A DNA stretch of 64,000 bases from Entelurus aequoreus. Lineage: Eukaryota; Chordata; Actinopteri; Syngnathiformes; Syngnathidae. Shown here one piece after another: positions 55,484 to 64,000 of the stretch. How positions within the stretch are numbered: the first letter of the stretch is position 1; each line of letters begins with the position of its first letter. The translations under genes were made by a program, and so were the position numbers. The stretch spans positions 18,690,243 through 18,754,242 of the forward strand of contig NC_084749.1 in NCBI RefSeq assembly GCF_033978785.1. The letters run 5' to 3'. Under the pieces are notes generated by a model that worked only from the letters and a program-made list of their open reading frames with translations, had not been told where the DNA came from and made no database searches.

Positions 55484-57060
55484 ATCAATCAATCAATCAA
55501 TCAATGTTTATTTATATAGCCCTAAATCACAAGTGTCTCAAAGGGCTGTACAAGCCACAACGACATCCTCGGTACAGAGCCCACATACGGGCAAGGAAAA
55601 AGTCACCCCAGTGGGACGTCGGTGAATGACTATGAGAAACCTTGGAGAGGACCGCATATGTGGGTAACCCCCCCCCCCTCTAGGGGAGACCGAAAGCAAC
55701 GGATGTCGAGTGGGTCTGACATAACATTGTGAAAGTCCAGTCCACAGTGGATCCAACACATCAGCGGGAGTCCAGTCCACAGCGGGGCCAACAGGAAACC
55801 ATCCCGAGCGGAGACGGGTCAGCAGCGCAGAGATGTCCCCAACCGATGCACAGGCTAGTGGTCCACCCGGGGTCCCGGCTCTGGACAGCCAGCACTTCAT
55901 CCATGGCCACCGGACCTATGCAACTCCCCCTCGCAAGGGACAGGGGAGAAGAGGAGAGAAGAAAAGAAACGGCAGATCAACTGGTCTAAAAAAGGGGGGG
56001 TCTATTTAAAGGCTAGATTATACAAATGAGTTTTAAGATGGGACTTAAATGCTTCTACTGAGGTAGCATCTCTAACTGTTACCGGGAGGGCATTCCAGAG
56101 TACTGGAGCCCGAATAGAAAACGCTCTATAGCCCGCAGACTTTTTTTTGGCTCTGGGAATCACTAATAAGCCGGAGTTCTTTGAACGCAGATTTCTTGCC
56201 GGGACATATGGTACAATACAATCGGCGAGATAGGCTGGAGCTAAACCGTGTAATATTTTATACGTAAGTAGTAAAACCTTAAAGTCGCATCTTAAGTGCA
56301 CAGGAAGCCAGTGCAAGTGAGCCAGTATAGGCGTAATATGATCAAACTTTCTTGTTTTTGTCAGAAGCCTTGCAGCCGCATTTTGTACCAACTGTAATCT
56401 TTTAATGCTAGACATAGGGAGGCCCGAAAATAAAACGCTACAGTAATCGAGACGAGACGTAACGAACGCATGAATAATGATCTCAGCATCGCTAGTGGAC
56501 AAGATGGAACGAATTTTAGCGATATTACGGAGATGAAAGAAGGCCGTTTTAGTAACACTCTTAATGTGTGACTCAAACGAGAGAGTTGGGTCGAAGATAA
56601 TACCCAGATTCTTTACCGAGTCTCCTTGTTTAATTGTTTGGTTGTCAAATGTTAAGGTGGTATTATTAAATAGATGTTGGTGTCTAGCAGGACCGATAAT
56701 CAGCATTTCCGTTTTCTTAGCGTTGAGTTGCAAAAAGTTAGCGGACATCCATTGTTTAATTTCATTAAGACACGCCTCCAGCTGACTACAATCCGGCGTG
56801 TTGGTCAGCTTTAGGGGCATGTAGAGTTGAGTGTCATCAGCATAACAGTGAAAGCTAACACCGTACTTGCGTATGATGTCACCCAGCGGCAGCATGTAAA
56901 TACTAAAGAGTGCCGGGCCAAGAACCGAACCCTGGGGAACTCCGCACGTTACCTTGACATAGTCCGAGGTCACATTGTTATGGGAGACACACTGCATCCT
57001 GTCAGTAAGATAAGAGTTAAACCAAGACAAGGCTAAGTCTGACATACCAATACGTGTTTT
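55484..57060 (-). mobile_element. 5-prime-truncated LINE (L2/Rex1-like)
   Basis: It consists of an open reverse-transcriptase frame (56002-57045) plus a 3-prime untranslated region of about 515 bases. The 3-prime end reads GTGATTTAGGGCTATATAAA with a (TGAT)n tail at 55484-55503. It is inserted in E at ATATC, which reappears near 57062. The same tail is found as a tiny insertion at 1483 and 2213. The intact frame implies a young insertion. Confidence 0.88.
56002..57045 (-). CDS. LINE reverse transcriptase, C-terminal 347 codons
   Basis: The frame is uninterrupted from the truncation point to TAA. Residues 35-44 read GVPQGSVLGP (reverse-transcriptase motif 4 region) and residues 68-71 are YADD, the catalytic core of the polymerase. 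The thumb and connection part follows (NLGIIFDPTLSF, then LHWLPVHLRCDFKVLLL). The C-terminus has LWNALP near residue 317 and FKSHLKTHLYNLAFK at the end, the L2/Rex1-type signature. The N-terminal endonuclease and first polymerase motifs are absent, so the product cannot be an active element. The methionine at 57045 is internal and not a true start. It belongs to a mobile element and is not a host gene. Confidence 0.9.
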   Translation of the reverse strand: MSDLALSWFNSYLTDRMQCVSHNNVTSDYVKVTCGVPQGSVLGPALFSIYMLPLGDIIRKYGVSFHCYADDTQLYMPLKLTNTPDCSQLEACLNEIKQWMSANFLQLNAKKTEMLIIGPARHQHLFNNTTLTFDNQTIKQGDSVKNLGIIFDPTLSFESHIKSVTKTAFFHLRNIAKIRSILSTSDAEIIIHAFVTSRLDYCSVLFSGLPMSSIKRLQLVQNAAARLLTKTRKFDHITPILAHLHWLPVHLRCDFKVLLLTYKILHGLAPAYLADCIVPYVPARNLRSKNSGLLVIPRAKKKSAGYRAFSIRAPVLWNALPVTVRDATSVEAFKSHLKTHLYNLAFK

Positions 57061-57529
57061 GATATCGATGTAATCCTAGTAGTATCGACTATGATTACAG
57101 TGGATGTTAGGTGTAGATCCACCAATGGCGTTTGTTTACATTGTAGTGTCCCGGTTAGAGTTGGTGCTGCAAGGAATTCTGGGAATTTGTTCTGTAGTGT
57201 TTATGTTGTGTTGCGGCGCAAATATTCTTCCAAAATGTGTTTGTCGTCGTTGTGTAGTGTGGTTTCACTACATGGCACATGTTTATGACAGTGTTGGCAT
57301 TGTTCATACTGCCACCCTTAGTGTTCAAAGTCAAGATGATTGTGTCTTTAGTTAATTTTGGGCACAATTAAATCTTGGTTAGGCTTTGTTAATTATAGAC
57401 TATATGAGTTGTGACTTTTTAATTATGTAAAACCGACAAACTCGCCACAAAATTAACAAGAAGAAGATTGATTGTTCAAAAATGATTTTAAGATTGAAAG
57501 TTGCCATCAATTCCACGTGGGTGCTCGGG

Positions 57530-57656
57530 CCCCGAACCACCTACTGTGGAGGGTGGCTCTACTCCCACTAAGGAGCTCAATCATCCGGGAGGAGCCAGAA
57601 AGATTCCTCCTGGACGCTTCACCGTTGAGGTGTTCTGGGCAAACTGGCCTCAGAAC
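57530..57656 (+). repeat. LINE remnant of a second type
   Basis: GGAGCTCAATCATCCGGGAG, then TTCCTCCTGGACGCTTCACC and TGAGGTGTTCTGGGCA, resemble the C-terminal coding text of a common fish LINE (CTCCTGGACGCCTCCCTGGTG...). It is short and diverged. Confidence 0.45.
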
Positions 57657-58080
57657 TAGGGATGTCCGATAATATTGGACTACCGATATATAATCGGCCG
57701 ATAAATGCTTTAATATGTAATATCGGAAATTATCGGTATCGGTTTCAAAATGATCGGTATCGGTCTCAAAAAGTAAGATTCATGACTTTTAAAAACTCCG
57801 CTGTGTACACGGACGTAGGGAGATGTACAGAGCGCCAATAAACTTTAAAGTAGTGATGGGTCCGGCAACACCGATGCATCGGCGCATGTGTCGAGCTCAT
57901 AGAGCAAAACCCTGTATCGGTGCGCGTACCGCTTTTAGAAAGTCACGTGACCGATCATGAGCTGTTTCGGTCACGTGACCGATACGTGAACTGTGTCGCA
58001 CTGACGCCTCCTCTGTGCCCTGTGAGCGGGTCTTTTCTACAGCCGGAGAAATAATGCCTAAGAAGAGAAATCGTCTAAAA

Positions 58081-59398
58081 CAGGGGTCACCAACGCGGTG
58101 CCCGCGGGCACCAGGTCGCCCGTAAGGACCAGATGAGTAGCCCGCTGGCCTGTTCTAAAAATAGCTCAAATAGCAGCACTTACCAGTGAGCTGCCTCTAT
58201 TTTTTAAATTGTATTTGTTTACTAGCAAGCTGGTCTCGCTTTGCTCAACATTTTTAATTCTAAGAGAGACAAAACTCAAATAGAATTTCAAAATCCAAGA
58301 AAATATTTTAAAGACTTGGTCTTCACTTGTTTAAATAAATTCATTTATTTTTTTACTTTGCTTCTTACAACTTTCAGAAAGACAATTTTAGAGAAAAAAT
58401 ACAACCTTAAAAATGATTTTAGGATTTTTAAACACATATACCTTTAAACCTTTTAAATTCCTTCCTCTTCTTTCCTGACAATTTAAATCAATGTTCAAGT
58501 AAATTAATTTTTTTTATTGTAAAGAATAATAAATACATTTTGATTCAATTCTTCATTTTAGCTTCTGTTTTTTCGACGAAGAATATTTGTGAAATATTTC
58601 TTCAAACTTATTATGATTAAAATTCAAAAAAATTATTCTGGCAAATCTAGAAAATCTGTAGAATCAAATTTAAATCTTATTTCAAAGTGTTTTGAATTTC
58701 TTTTAAAATTTTTGTTCTGGAAAATCTAGAAGAAATAATGATTTGTCTTTGTTAGAAATATAGCTTGGTCCAATATGTTATATATTCTAACAAAGTGCAG
58801 ATTGGATTTTAACCTATTCAAAACATGTCATCAAAATTCTAAAATTAATCTTAATCAAGAAAAATTACTAATGATGTTCCATAAATTCTTTTTTAAATTT
58901 TTTCCAAAAGATTCGAATTAGCTAGTTTTTCTCTTCTTTTTTTTGGTTGAATTTTGAATTTTAAAGAGTCGAAATTGAAGATAAACTATGTTTCAAAATT
59001 TAATTTTCATTTTTTTCGTGTTTTCTCTTCTTTTATAAAAATGTTAGTGGCTAGCTAGTTAAAATGGGATATTGTGATTTCACAAGAATGTCTTAGAAGT
59101 GATCATTTGAAAATGTTCAATTCAAAAAATTTGCACTTAGAGAAAATATAAAAATAAAGTGTTGCATATTGATATTTATCTGTTTATATGTATATTTATT
59201 GTGACAAATCATTAAGATGATCAGTGTTTCCACAAAGATAAATATCATTAATTATTAATAATAACATAGTGTTAAAGGTAAATTGAGCAAATTGGCTATT
59301 TCTGGCAATTTATTTAAGTGTGTATCAAACTGGTAGCCCTTCGCATTAATCAGTACCCAAGAAGTAGCTCTTGGTTTCAAAAAGGTTGGTGACCCTTG
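58081..59398 (+). mobile_element. hAT-like element C nested in B
   Basis: It starts CAGGGGTCACCAACGCGGTG and ends AAAGGTTGGTGACCCTTG. GTCTAAAA flanks both sides (58073-58080 and 59399-59406). It is 1318 bp, very AT-rich inside and without coding capacity. Confidence 0.95.
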
Positions 59399-59654
59399 GT
59401 CTAAAATGTAATACGTTGGAAAAACTGTTTTTTTTAAAAATAAAAATGTGTAAAAAAACAAAACAAAAATTCCCAGTCCACAAGCATCCTCATTCACAAC
59501 ACGTTCTCTTAGATTTCCATGTTATGATACATGTTCACATTATTTATTGACTGTATCTAAAAAATATAAAAAATATATTTGTATTTAAATGAAGATATGA
59601 AATAATCCTAAATGAAATACAATGACTTGGTTTATATTATTGTATATACTAGGT

Positions 59655-60358
59655 CAGGGGTCGGCAACCCGCGGCTCTAGAGCCGCATGCGGCTCTTTAG
59701 CGCCGCCCTAGTGGCTCTCTGGAGCTTTTTTAAAAATGTATGAAAAATGGAAAAAGATGAGGGGAAAAAAATATATTTTTTGTTTTAGTATGGTTTCCGT
59801 AGGAGGACAAACATGACACAAACCTCCCTAATTGTTATAAATCACACTGTTTATGTTAAACATACTTCACTGATTTGAGTATTTGGCGAGCGCCGTTTTG
59901 TCCTACTAATTTTGGCGGTCCTTGAACTCACCGTAGTTTGTTTACAAGTATAACTTTCTCCGACTTTCTAGGACGTGTTTTATGCCACTTCTTTTTCTGT
60001 CTCATTTTGTCCACCAAACTTTTAACGTTGTGCGTGAGTGCACAAAGGTGAGTTTTGTTGATGTTATTGATTTGTGTGTAGTGCTAATCAGACATATTTG
60101 GTCACTGAATGACTGCAAGCTAATCGATGCTAACATGCTATTTAGGCTAGCTATATGTACATATTGCATCATTGTGCCTCATTTGTAGCTATATTTGAGC
60201 TCATTTAGTTTCCTTTAAGTCCTCTTAATTCAATTTATATCTCATGACACACTATCTGTATGTAATATGGCTTTTAATTTTTTGCGGCTCCAGACAGATT
60301 TGTTTTTGTATTTTTGGTCCAATATGGCTCTTTCAACATTTTAGGTTGCCGACCCCTG
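59655..60358 (+). mobile_element. hAT-like element D, copy 2, nested in B
   Basis: It starts CAGGGGTCGGCAACCCGCGG and ends TTTAGGTTGCCGACCCCTG. TACTAGGT flanks both sides (59647-59654 and 60359-60366). It is 704 bp and collinear with 18645-19318, with an extra AGCCGCATGCGGCTCTTTAG near the left end. Confidence 0.95.
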
Positions 60359-61116
60359 TACTAGGTCATAAAATCAGTGTCAGTTGAGTCGGTCCATAGG
60401 TTGCCTGTAGGGATTTTTAATGTCCAGCAGATGTCAGTATTTAGTGACACAGTATCGACACAGTATCAATACAGTTTGGCAATGTGTCGAAACGCTTAAT
60501 GACGCCTCATCAACCCATCACTACCTTAAAGCCACTGCCTTTGCGAGGCACACTTGGTCAACAGCCATACAGGTCACACTGAGGGTGACCGTATAAACAA
60601 CTTTAACACTGTTACAAATATGCGCCACACTGTGAACCCACACCAAACAAGAATGACAAACACATTCCGGGAGAACATACGCACCGTAACACAACATAAA
60701 CACAACAGAACAAATACCCAGAACCCCTTGCAGCACTAAGTCTTCCGGGATGCGACAATATACACCCCCGCTAAACACCTAAAATCTCCTCATAATCTCT
60801 CAGGGAGAGCATGTCCCAAATTCCAAGTTGCTGTTTTGAGGCATGTTAAAAATAATAATGCACTTTGTGACTTCAATAATAAATATGGCAGTGCCATGTT
60901 GGCATTTTTTTGTCCAAATCAACTTGAGTTGATTTATTTTGGAAAAACTTGTTACATTGTTTAATGCATCCAGCAGGGGGCATCACAGCAAAATTAGGCA
61001 TAAAAATGTGTTAATTCCACGACTGTATATATCGATATCGGTTGATATCGGAATCAGTAATTAAGAGTTGGACAATATCGGGATATCGGCAAAAAAGCCA
61101 TTATCGGACATCTCTA

Positions 61117-61440
61117 CTCCAAACATATTGCTGGGTATTGTGGCCAAACAGCCCAATTTTTGTTTCATCTGACATCACATGGACAAAGATAAGACCTTCT
61201 GGAGGAAAGTTCTGTGGTCAGATGAAACAAAAGTGGAGCTGTTTGGCCACAATACCCAGCAATATGTTTGGAGCAGAAAAGGTGAGGCCTTTAATCCCAG
61301 GAACACTATTCCTACCGTCGAGCATGGTGGTGGTAGTATTATGCTCTGGGCCTGCTTTGCTGCCAATGGGACAATGAAAAAAGGGGATTACCTCCAAATT
61401 CTTCAGGACAACCTAAAATCATCAGCCCGGAGGTTGGGTA
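61117..61440 (+). mobile_element. Tc1-like transposon fragment with foldback
   Basis: 61117-61170 (CCAAACATATTGCTGGGTAT to TTTGTTTCATCTGAC) is the reverse complement of 61217-61271. The coding text then follows in plus orientation. The copy ends abruptly at GGAGGTTGGGTA where a TTAA element begins. Confidence 0.85.
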
Positions 61441-61445
61441 ATTAA
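61179..61445 (+). pseudogene. Tc1-like transposase fragment
   Basis: The 88-codon frame contains LWSDETKVELFGHN, with the first catalytic aspartate of the DD34E triad in WSDE. It continues YVWSRKGEAFNPRNTIPTVE, then HGGGSIMLWACFAANG and LQILQDNLKSSARRLG. These are hallmark blocks of fish Tc1 transposases. It is truncated before the QQDNDPKH block, so the second catalytic aspartate and the glutamate are missing. The N-terminal DNA-binding domains are absent as well. Not functional. Confidence 0.92.
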
Positions 61446-61752
61446 AGGCCTACTGAAACCCACTACTACCGACCACGCAGTCTGATAGTTTATATATCAA
61501 TGATGAAATCTTAACATTGCAACACATGCCAATACGGCCGGGTTAACTTATAAAGTGCAATTTTAAATTTCCCGGGAAATATCCGGCTGAAACGTCTCGG
61601 TATGATGACGTATGCGCGTGACGTAGTCAGTTAAACGGAAGTATTGGTACCCCGTAGAATCCTATACAAAAAGCTCTGTTTTCATTTCATAATTCCACAG
61701 TATTCTGGACATCTGTGTTGGTGAATCTTTTGCAATTTGTTTAATGAACAAT

Positions 61753-61926
61753 GAAGGCTGCAAAGAAGAAAGTTGTAGGTGGGATCGGTGTATTAGCGGC
61801 GGCGGCGGCGGACTACAGCAACACAACCGGAGGACTTTCTAGGAGAGCAGACACGCTAGCCGGTGACCTCACCTCGACTTCCTACGTCTCCGGGCCGCCA
61901 ACCGCATCTGTGATCGGGTGAAGTCC
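61753..61926 (+). CDS. Short ATG frame in the TTAA element
   Basis: The frame starts ATGAAGGCTGCAAAGAAGAA (MKAAKKKVVGG), runs through five alanines encoded by GCG and an ADTLAGDLTS segment, and ends at a TGA after ASVIG, about 57 codons. Its basic start and GC-rich third positions look gene-like. It lies in a repetitive element and shows no domain. It could be a captured 5-prime exon or chance. Confidence 0.3.
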
Positions 61927-62453
61927 TTCGTCGCACCGTCGATCGCTGGAACGCAGGTGAGCACGGGTGTTGATGAGCAATTGAAGGCTGGCTGGCGTAG
62001 GTGGAGAGCTAATGTTTTTAGCATAGCTCTGTGAGGTCCGGTTGCTAAGTTAGCTTCATTGGCGTCGTTAGCACAGCATTGTTAACCTTCCCCAGCCTGG
62101 AAAGTATTAACCGTGTATTTACATGTCCACGGTTTAATAGTATTGTTGATTTTCTATCTATCCTTCCAGTCAGGGGTTTATTTCTTTTGTTTCTATATGC
62201 AGTTAAAGCACGATGCTATCACGTTAGCTTGTAGCTAAAGTGTTTCACCGATGTATTGTCGTGGAGATAAAAGTCACTGTGAATGTCCATTTCGCGTTCT
62301 CGACTCTCATTTTCAAGAGGATATAGTATCCGAAGTGGTTTAAAATACAAATCCGTGATCCACAATAGAAAAAGGAGAGAGTGTGGAATCCAATGAGCCA
62401 GCTTGTACCTAAGTTACGGTCAGAGCGAAAAAAGATATGTCTTGAACTGCACT

Positions 62454-62549
62454 CTAACGTTCCTCATCCACGGATCTTTCATCCTCGCTCAAATTAAAGG
62501 GGAAATCGTCGCTTTCTCGGTCCGAATCGCTCTCACTTCTGGCCGCCAT
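62454..62549 (-). CDS. Short acidic ATG frame in the TTAA element
   Basis: Minus-strand ATG at 62547-62549 in a GGCCGCCAT context. It encodes 31 residues beginning MAARSESDSDRESDD and ending SEDERSVDEER before TAG (62454-62456). The very acidic N-terminus resembles those of piggyBac-type transposases (inference). A truncated autonomous parent could explain it. A CRE-like TGACGTAGTC lies upstream at about 62579-62588 on that strand. Confidence 0.3.
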   Translation of the reverse strand: MAARSESDSDRESDDFPFNLSEDERSVDEER

Positions 62550-62629
62550 CACTGTAAACGATAGGGAACTTTGTGGAAATATTCAGCTGACTACGTCATG
62601 CTCCTTCCGGGATGCAAACTGACTTTTCC

Positions 62630-62815
62630 GGACAAAGGTAGCAGGTACGAACATATTTATTCTAGACTCTCTAATAGGTGAAAACAAAAAGGCGCAACAA
62701 AGCAAAGGCACAACTTAACGCAGGAAACAAAAGCTAACACTTAGCCTGAACTATGGAAATGAAACAAAAAGTCGCTAACTGTGGCATAAATAAACAAAAC
62801 TTAAGGCAAGGCTTT
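62630..62815 (-). mobile_element. LTR-K-like fragment
   Basis: GCAGGTACGAACATATTTAT and ACAAAAGCTAACACTTAGCC correspond to GCAGGTAAGAACATGATTTA and ACTTAGCATGG of 24786-25274. It is partial, with no ends. Confidence 0.5.
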
Positions 62816-62976
62816 TTTTTGTCAGACACCAAAAGTTGCGATCTTTATCGTCGTTTTTCTATACTAAATCCTTTCAGCAAAAATATGGCAATATAGCGAA
62901 ATGATCAAGTATGACACATAGAATAGATCTGCTATCCCCGTTTAACTAAAAAAATGTCATTTCAGTAAGCCTTTAA

Positions 62977-63013
62977 GAGTTGGACAATATCGGCAAAAAA
63001 GCCATTATCGGAC
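62977..63013 (+). mobile_element. Orphan right end of hAT family A
   Basis: GAGTTGGACAATATCGGCAA and GCCATTATCGGAC match 61065-61107. It directly follows the right TTAA of the preceding element, so that element may have landed in an A-family right end. Confidence 0.65.
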
Positions 63014-64000
63014 GGCTTGGGGCTGGACGAGGTGACCAGAGACCGGGAAGTCTGTTCCCTATACTCCGTAATCCAGACCTGTACTTTCAGCACTAAACCT
63101 TTCGGGTGTATGGTTGATGGCATTTTGCGTGGCCATTTTAGTAAAGGCATTTTTTTAAAATATTTTTTTTAAGCCCAGCGCTTTTTTCAAGATTTAAAAA
63201 GCATGTCGTGCAGCATCACCCTGTTGCGAGCGACTGCTTACGCTGTCATACACCCATGCGCTCCTTCACACTCCATCGTTATGAAAGCAAAAAGCCTGCG
63301 TCTGCAAAATGGGTCATGCACGCCGCAGTCGCCCCATCTCAGCAAATGCATTGTGTCTGTGTAATTGTGCGAGTGGCCGACATGTCCATGTGTGTGCGAT
63401 TGCACATCAAAGGCTAAAATACAATATTTAATAAAAATGCGGCAGGTCTTCGGCGAGTTGGAGAATGTCGAAGCATTTACTGTTTTTCAAACGATGGGGG
63501 GGTTTTGCAAATCTCTACGACACGGTTAACCCCTAAAGCTGAAATGTCACTCGTTAATACCTTTGAACAGCCGAGAGGAAGATGCTCTCTCTGTAAAAAA
63601 AAAAAAAAAAAAGTGGCGTCATAGTCGCTGTACCGCATTGCGCTGTATGCCCCTAGACATCAGCCAGACGTTTTGTAACGCATCGGCTTTGCCCCAAACC
63701 CTGAACTGTTCTTCACCTTTGGTTTTTGAGGACGAGTCACACACAAAGGCTCCTGGGTAAGGCACGTACACACCCGCAGATATTTACTCGCCGAATTCAA
63801 GCCGCGGGGTTCAAAGCGGTGCCAGTCAAAGCGGGGAGAGAGCCGTGCGCCGCCGTCTTATAGACCCATCACCGAGGAGCGTTAATCTGTGGCGTGTTTC
63901 ATCCCTATATTTAGACTTCTGTTTTGTGAACATTTAGCATAATTCTCTGAGACGAATGGAACCTTTTCAAAACAGTTAACTAGCTGTGAAACTCACCGGG
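63014..64000. other. Low-repeat island
   Basis: No repeat family is recognised apart from a poly-A tract at 63595-63612. Frames are short and lack motifs. It contains balanced to GC-rich sequence and may be unique host DNA continuing beyond the window. Confidence 0.4.

Larger units (their letters stand above)
54904..57480 (+). mobile_element. hAT-like family E, copy 3, interrupted by a LINE
   Basis: It starts TAGTGTTGTCCCGATATCAA. The left part runs to GATGTTAAAAAATATC at 55483 and resumes at about 57061 with GATATCGATGTAATCC. The internal text GTGTCCCGGTTAGAGTTGGT matches copy 1 (6190-6605 in reverse). The right terminus is not resolved. Confidence 0.75.
57851..60523 (+). mobile_element. 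hAT-like element B nested in A
   Basis: It starts TAGTGATGGGTCCGGCAACA and ends CTCATCAACCCATCACTA. The flanks CTTTAAAG (57843-57850) and CCTTAAAG (60524-60531) match 7 of 8. The interior includes CACGTGACCGAT repeats (57943-57985). It carries elements C and D. Confidence 0.92.
57657..61116 (+). mobile_element. hAT-like family A, outermost of a nested set
   Basis: It starts TAGGGATGTCCGATAATATT and ends CATTATCGGACATCTCTA. The flanks CTCAGAAC (57649-57656) and CTCCAAAC (61117-61124) match 6 of 8. The left region has ATCGGCCGATAAATGCTTTA and AATATCGGAAATTATCGGTA. The right part has GGTCAACAGCCATACAGGTC and GGCGCATCACAGC-like text. It is non-coding. Element B is inserted in its AACTTTAAAG stretch. 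Confidence 0.85.
61446..62972. mobile_element. TTAA-flanked element (piggyBac- or Kolobok-like)
   Basis: It starts AGGCCTACTGAAAC after TTAA (61442-61445) and ends ATTTCAGTAAGCCT before TTAA (62973-62976). The ends form a 13-bp inverted repeat with one mismatch. A TTAA target is characteristic of piggyBac and Kolobok. The left half holds a plus-strand 57-codon frame with a (GCG)n tract. The right half holds a minus-strand 31-codon acidic frame. An LTR-K-like fragment is nested at about 62630-62815. No transposase is seen. Confidence 0.75.

Noticed and set aside
61175..61366. 63-codon minus-strand frame
   Set aside because: It is the antisense shadow of the Tc1 transposase fragment.

Overview
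This window reads as vertebrate DNA, most likely from a teleost fish. It has no operon structure. It is rich in (GT)n microsatellites, tRNA-derived SINEs with a (TTTAAC)n tail, LINE 3-prime tails ending in (TGAT)n or ATGGATGG repeats, and many non-autonomous hAT-like elements flanked by 8-bp target-site duplications (TSDs). The SINE and hAT families look like those of repeat-swollen syngnathid (pipefish-type) genomes, but that guess rests on recollection, not a search. I found no complete host protein-coding gene, no rRNA, no genuine tRNA and no CRISPR array. Letters such as A, B, H or J are my own labels for repeat families within this window.

Layout. 0.4-2.7 kb: a tandemly duplicated cluster of hAT-like ends containing TCGATTAATCG blocks. 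2.9-6.1 kb: a broken DNA-transposon-like unit on the minus strand. It has two coding pieces, an N-terminal exon with a clean splice donor and a C-terminal piece with a TGCD motif and a CXC (tesmin/TSO1-type) cysteine domain, bracketed by imperfect inverted repeats about 3.2 kb apart. 6.2-8.2, 20.2-21.4, 47.7-48.5 and 54.9-57.5 kb: copies of one hAT-like family (E). 9-17 kb: nested hAT-like elements, SINEs and TA-flanked foldback MITEs. 17.3-18.6, 21.4-22.2, 27.8-28.4, 36.1-37.7, 41.6-44.2, 50.7-51.6 and 63.0-64.0 kb: low-repeat islands, some GC-rich. They are the only places where host regulatory or exonic DNA is likely. 22.2-25.3 kb: an old repeat split by several later insertions. 28.4-34.65 kb: a tandem array of 577/580-bp units built from a hAT fragment, a SINE tail and a short host segment, with its first unit split by a 1.2-kb hAT element. 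37.8-39.8 kb: a retroposon split by two hAT elements. 44.4-45.9 kb: a second array of about 226-bp palindromic units with a 677-bp higher-order period. 51.6-52.9 kb: a hAT-like element containing a solo LTR-like insertion. 55.5-57.1 kb: a 5-prime-truncated LINE with an open 347-codon reverse-transcriptase frame. 57.7-61.1 kb: hAT elements nested three levels deep, with TSDs. 61.1-63.0 kb: a Tc1 transposase fragment next to a TTAA-flanked element.

The window is best understood as transposon stratigraphy in an intergenic or intronic stretch. Several insertion orders can be read directly because TSDs or undisturbed second copies survive. The least ordinary items are the CXC/TGCD element with inverted repeats, the two tandem arrays made from hAT termini, and the TTAA element with two short ATG-initiated frames.
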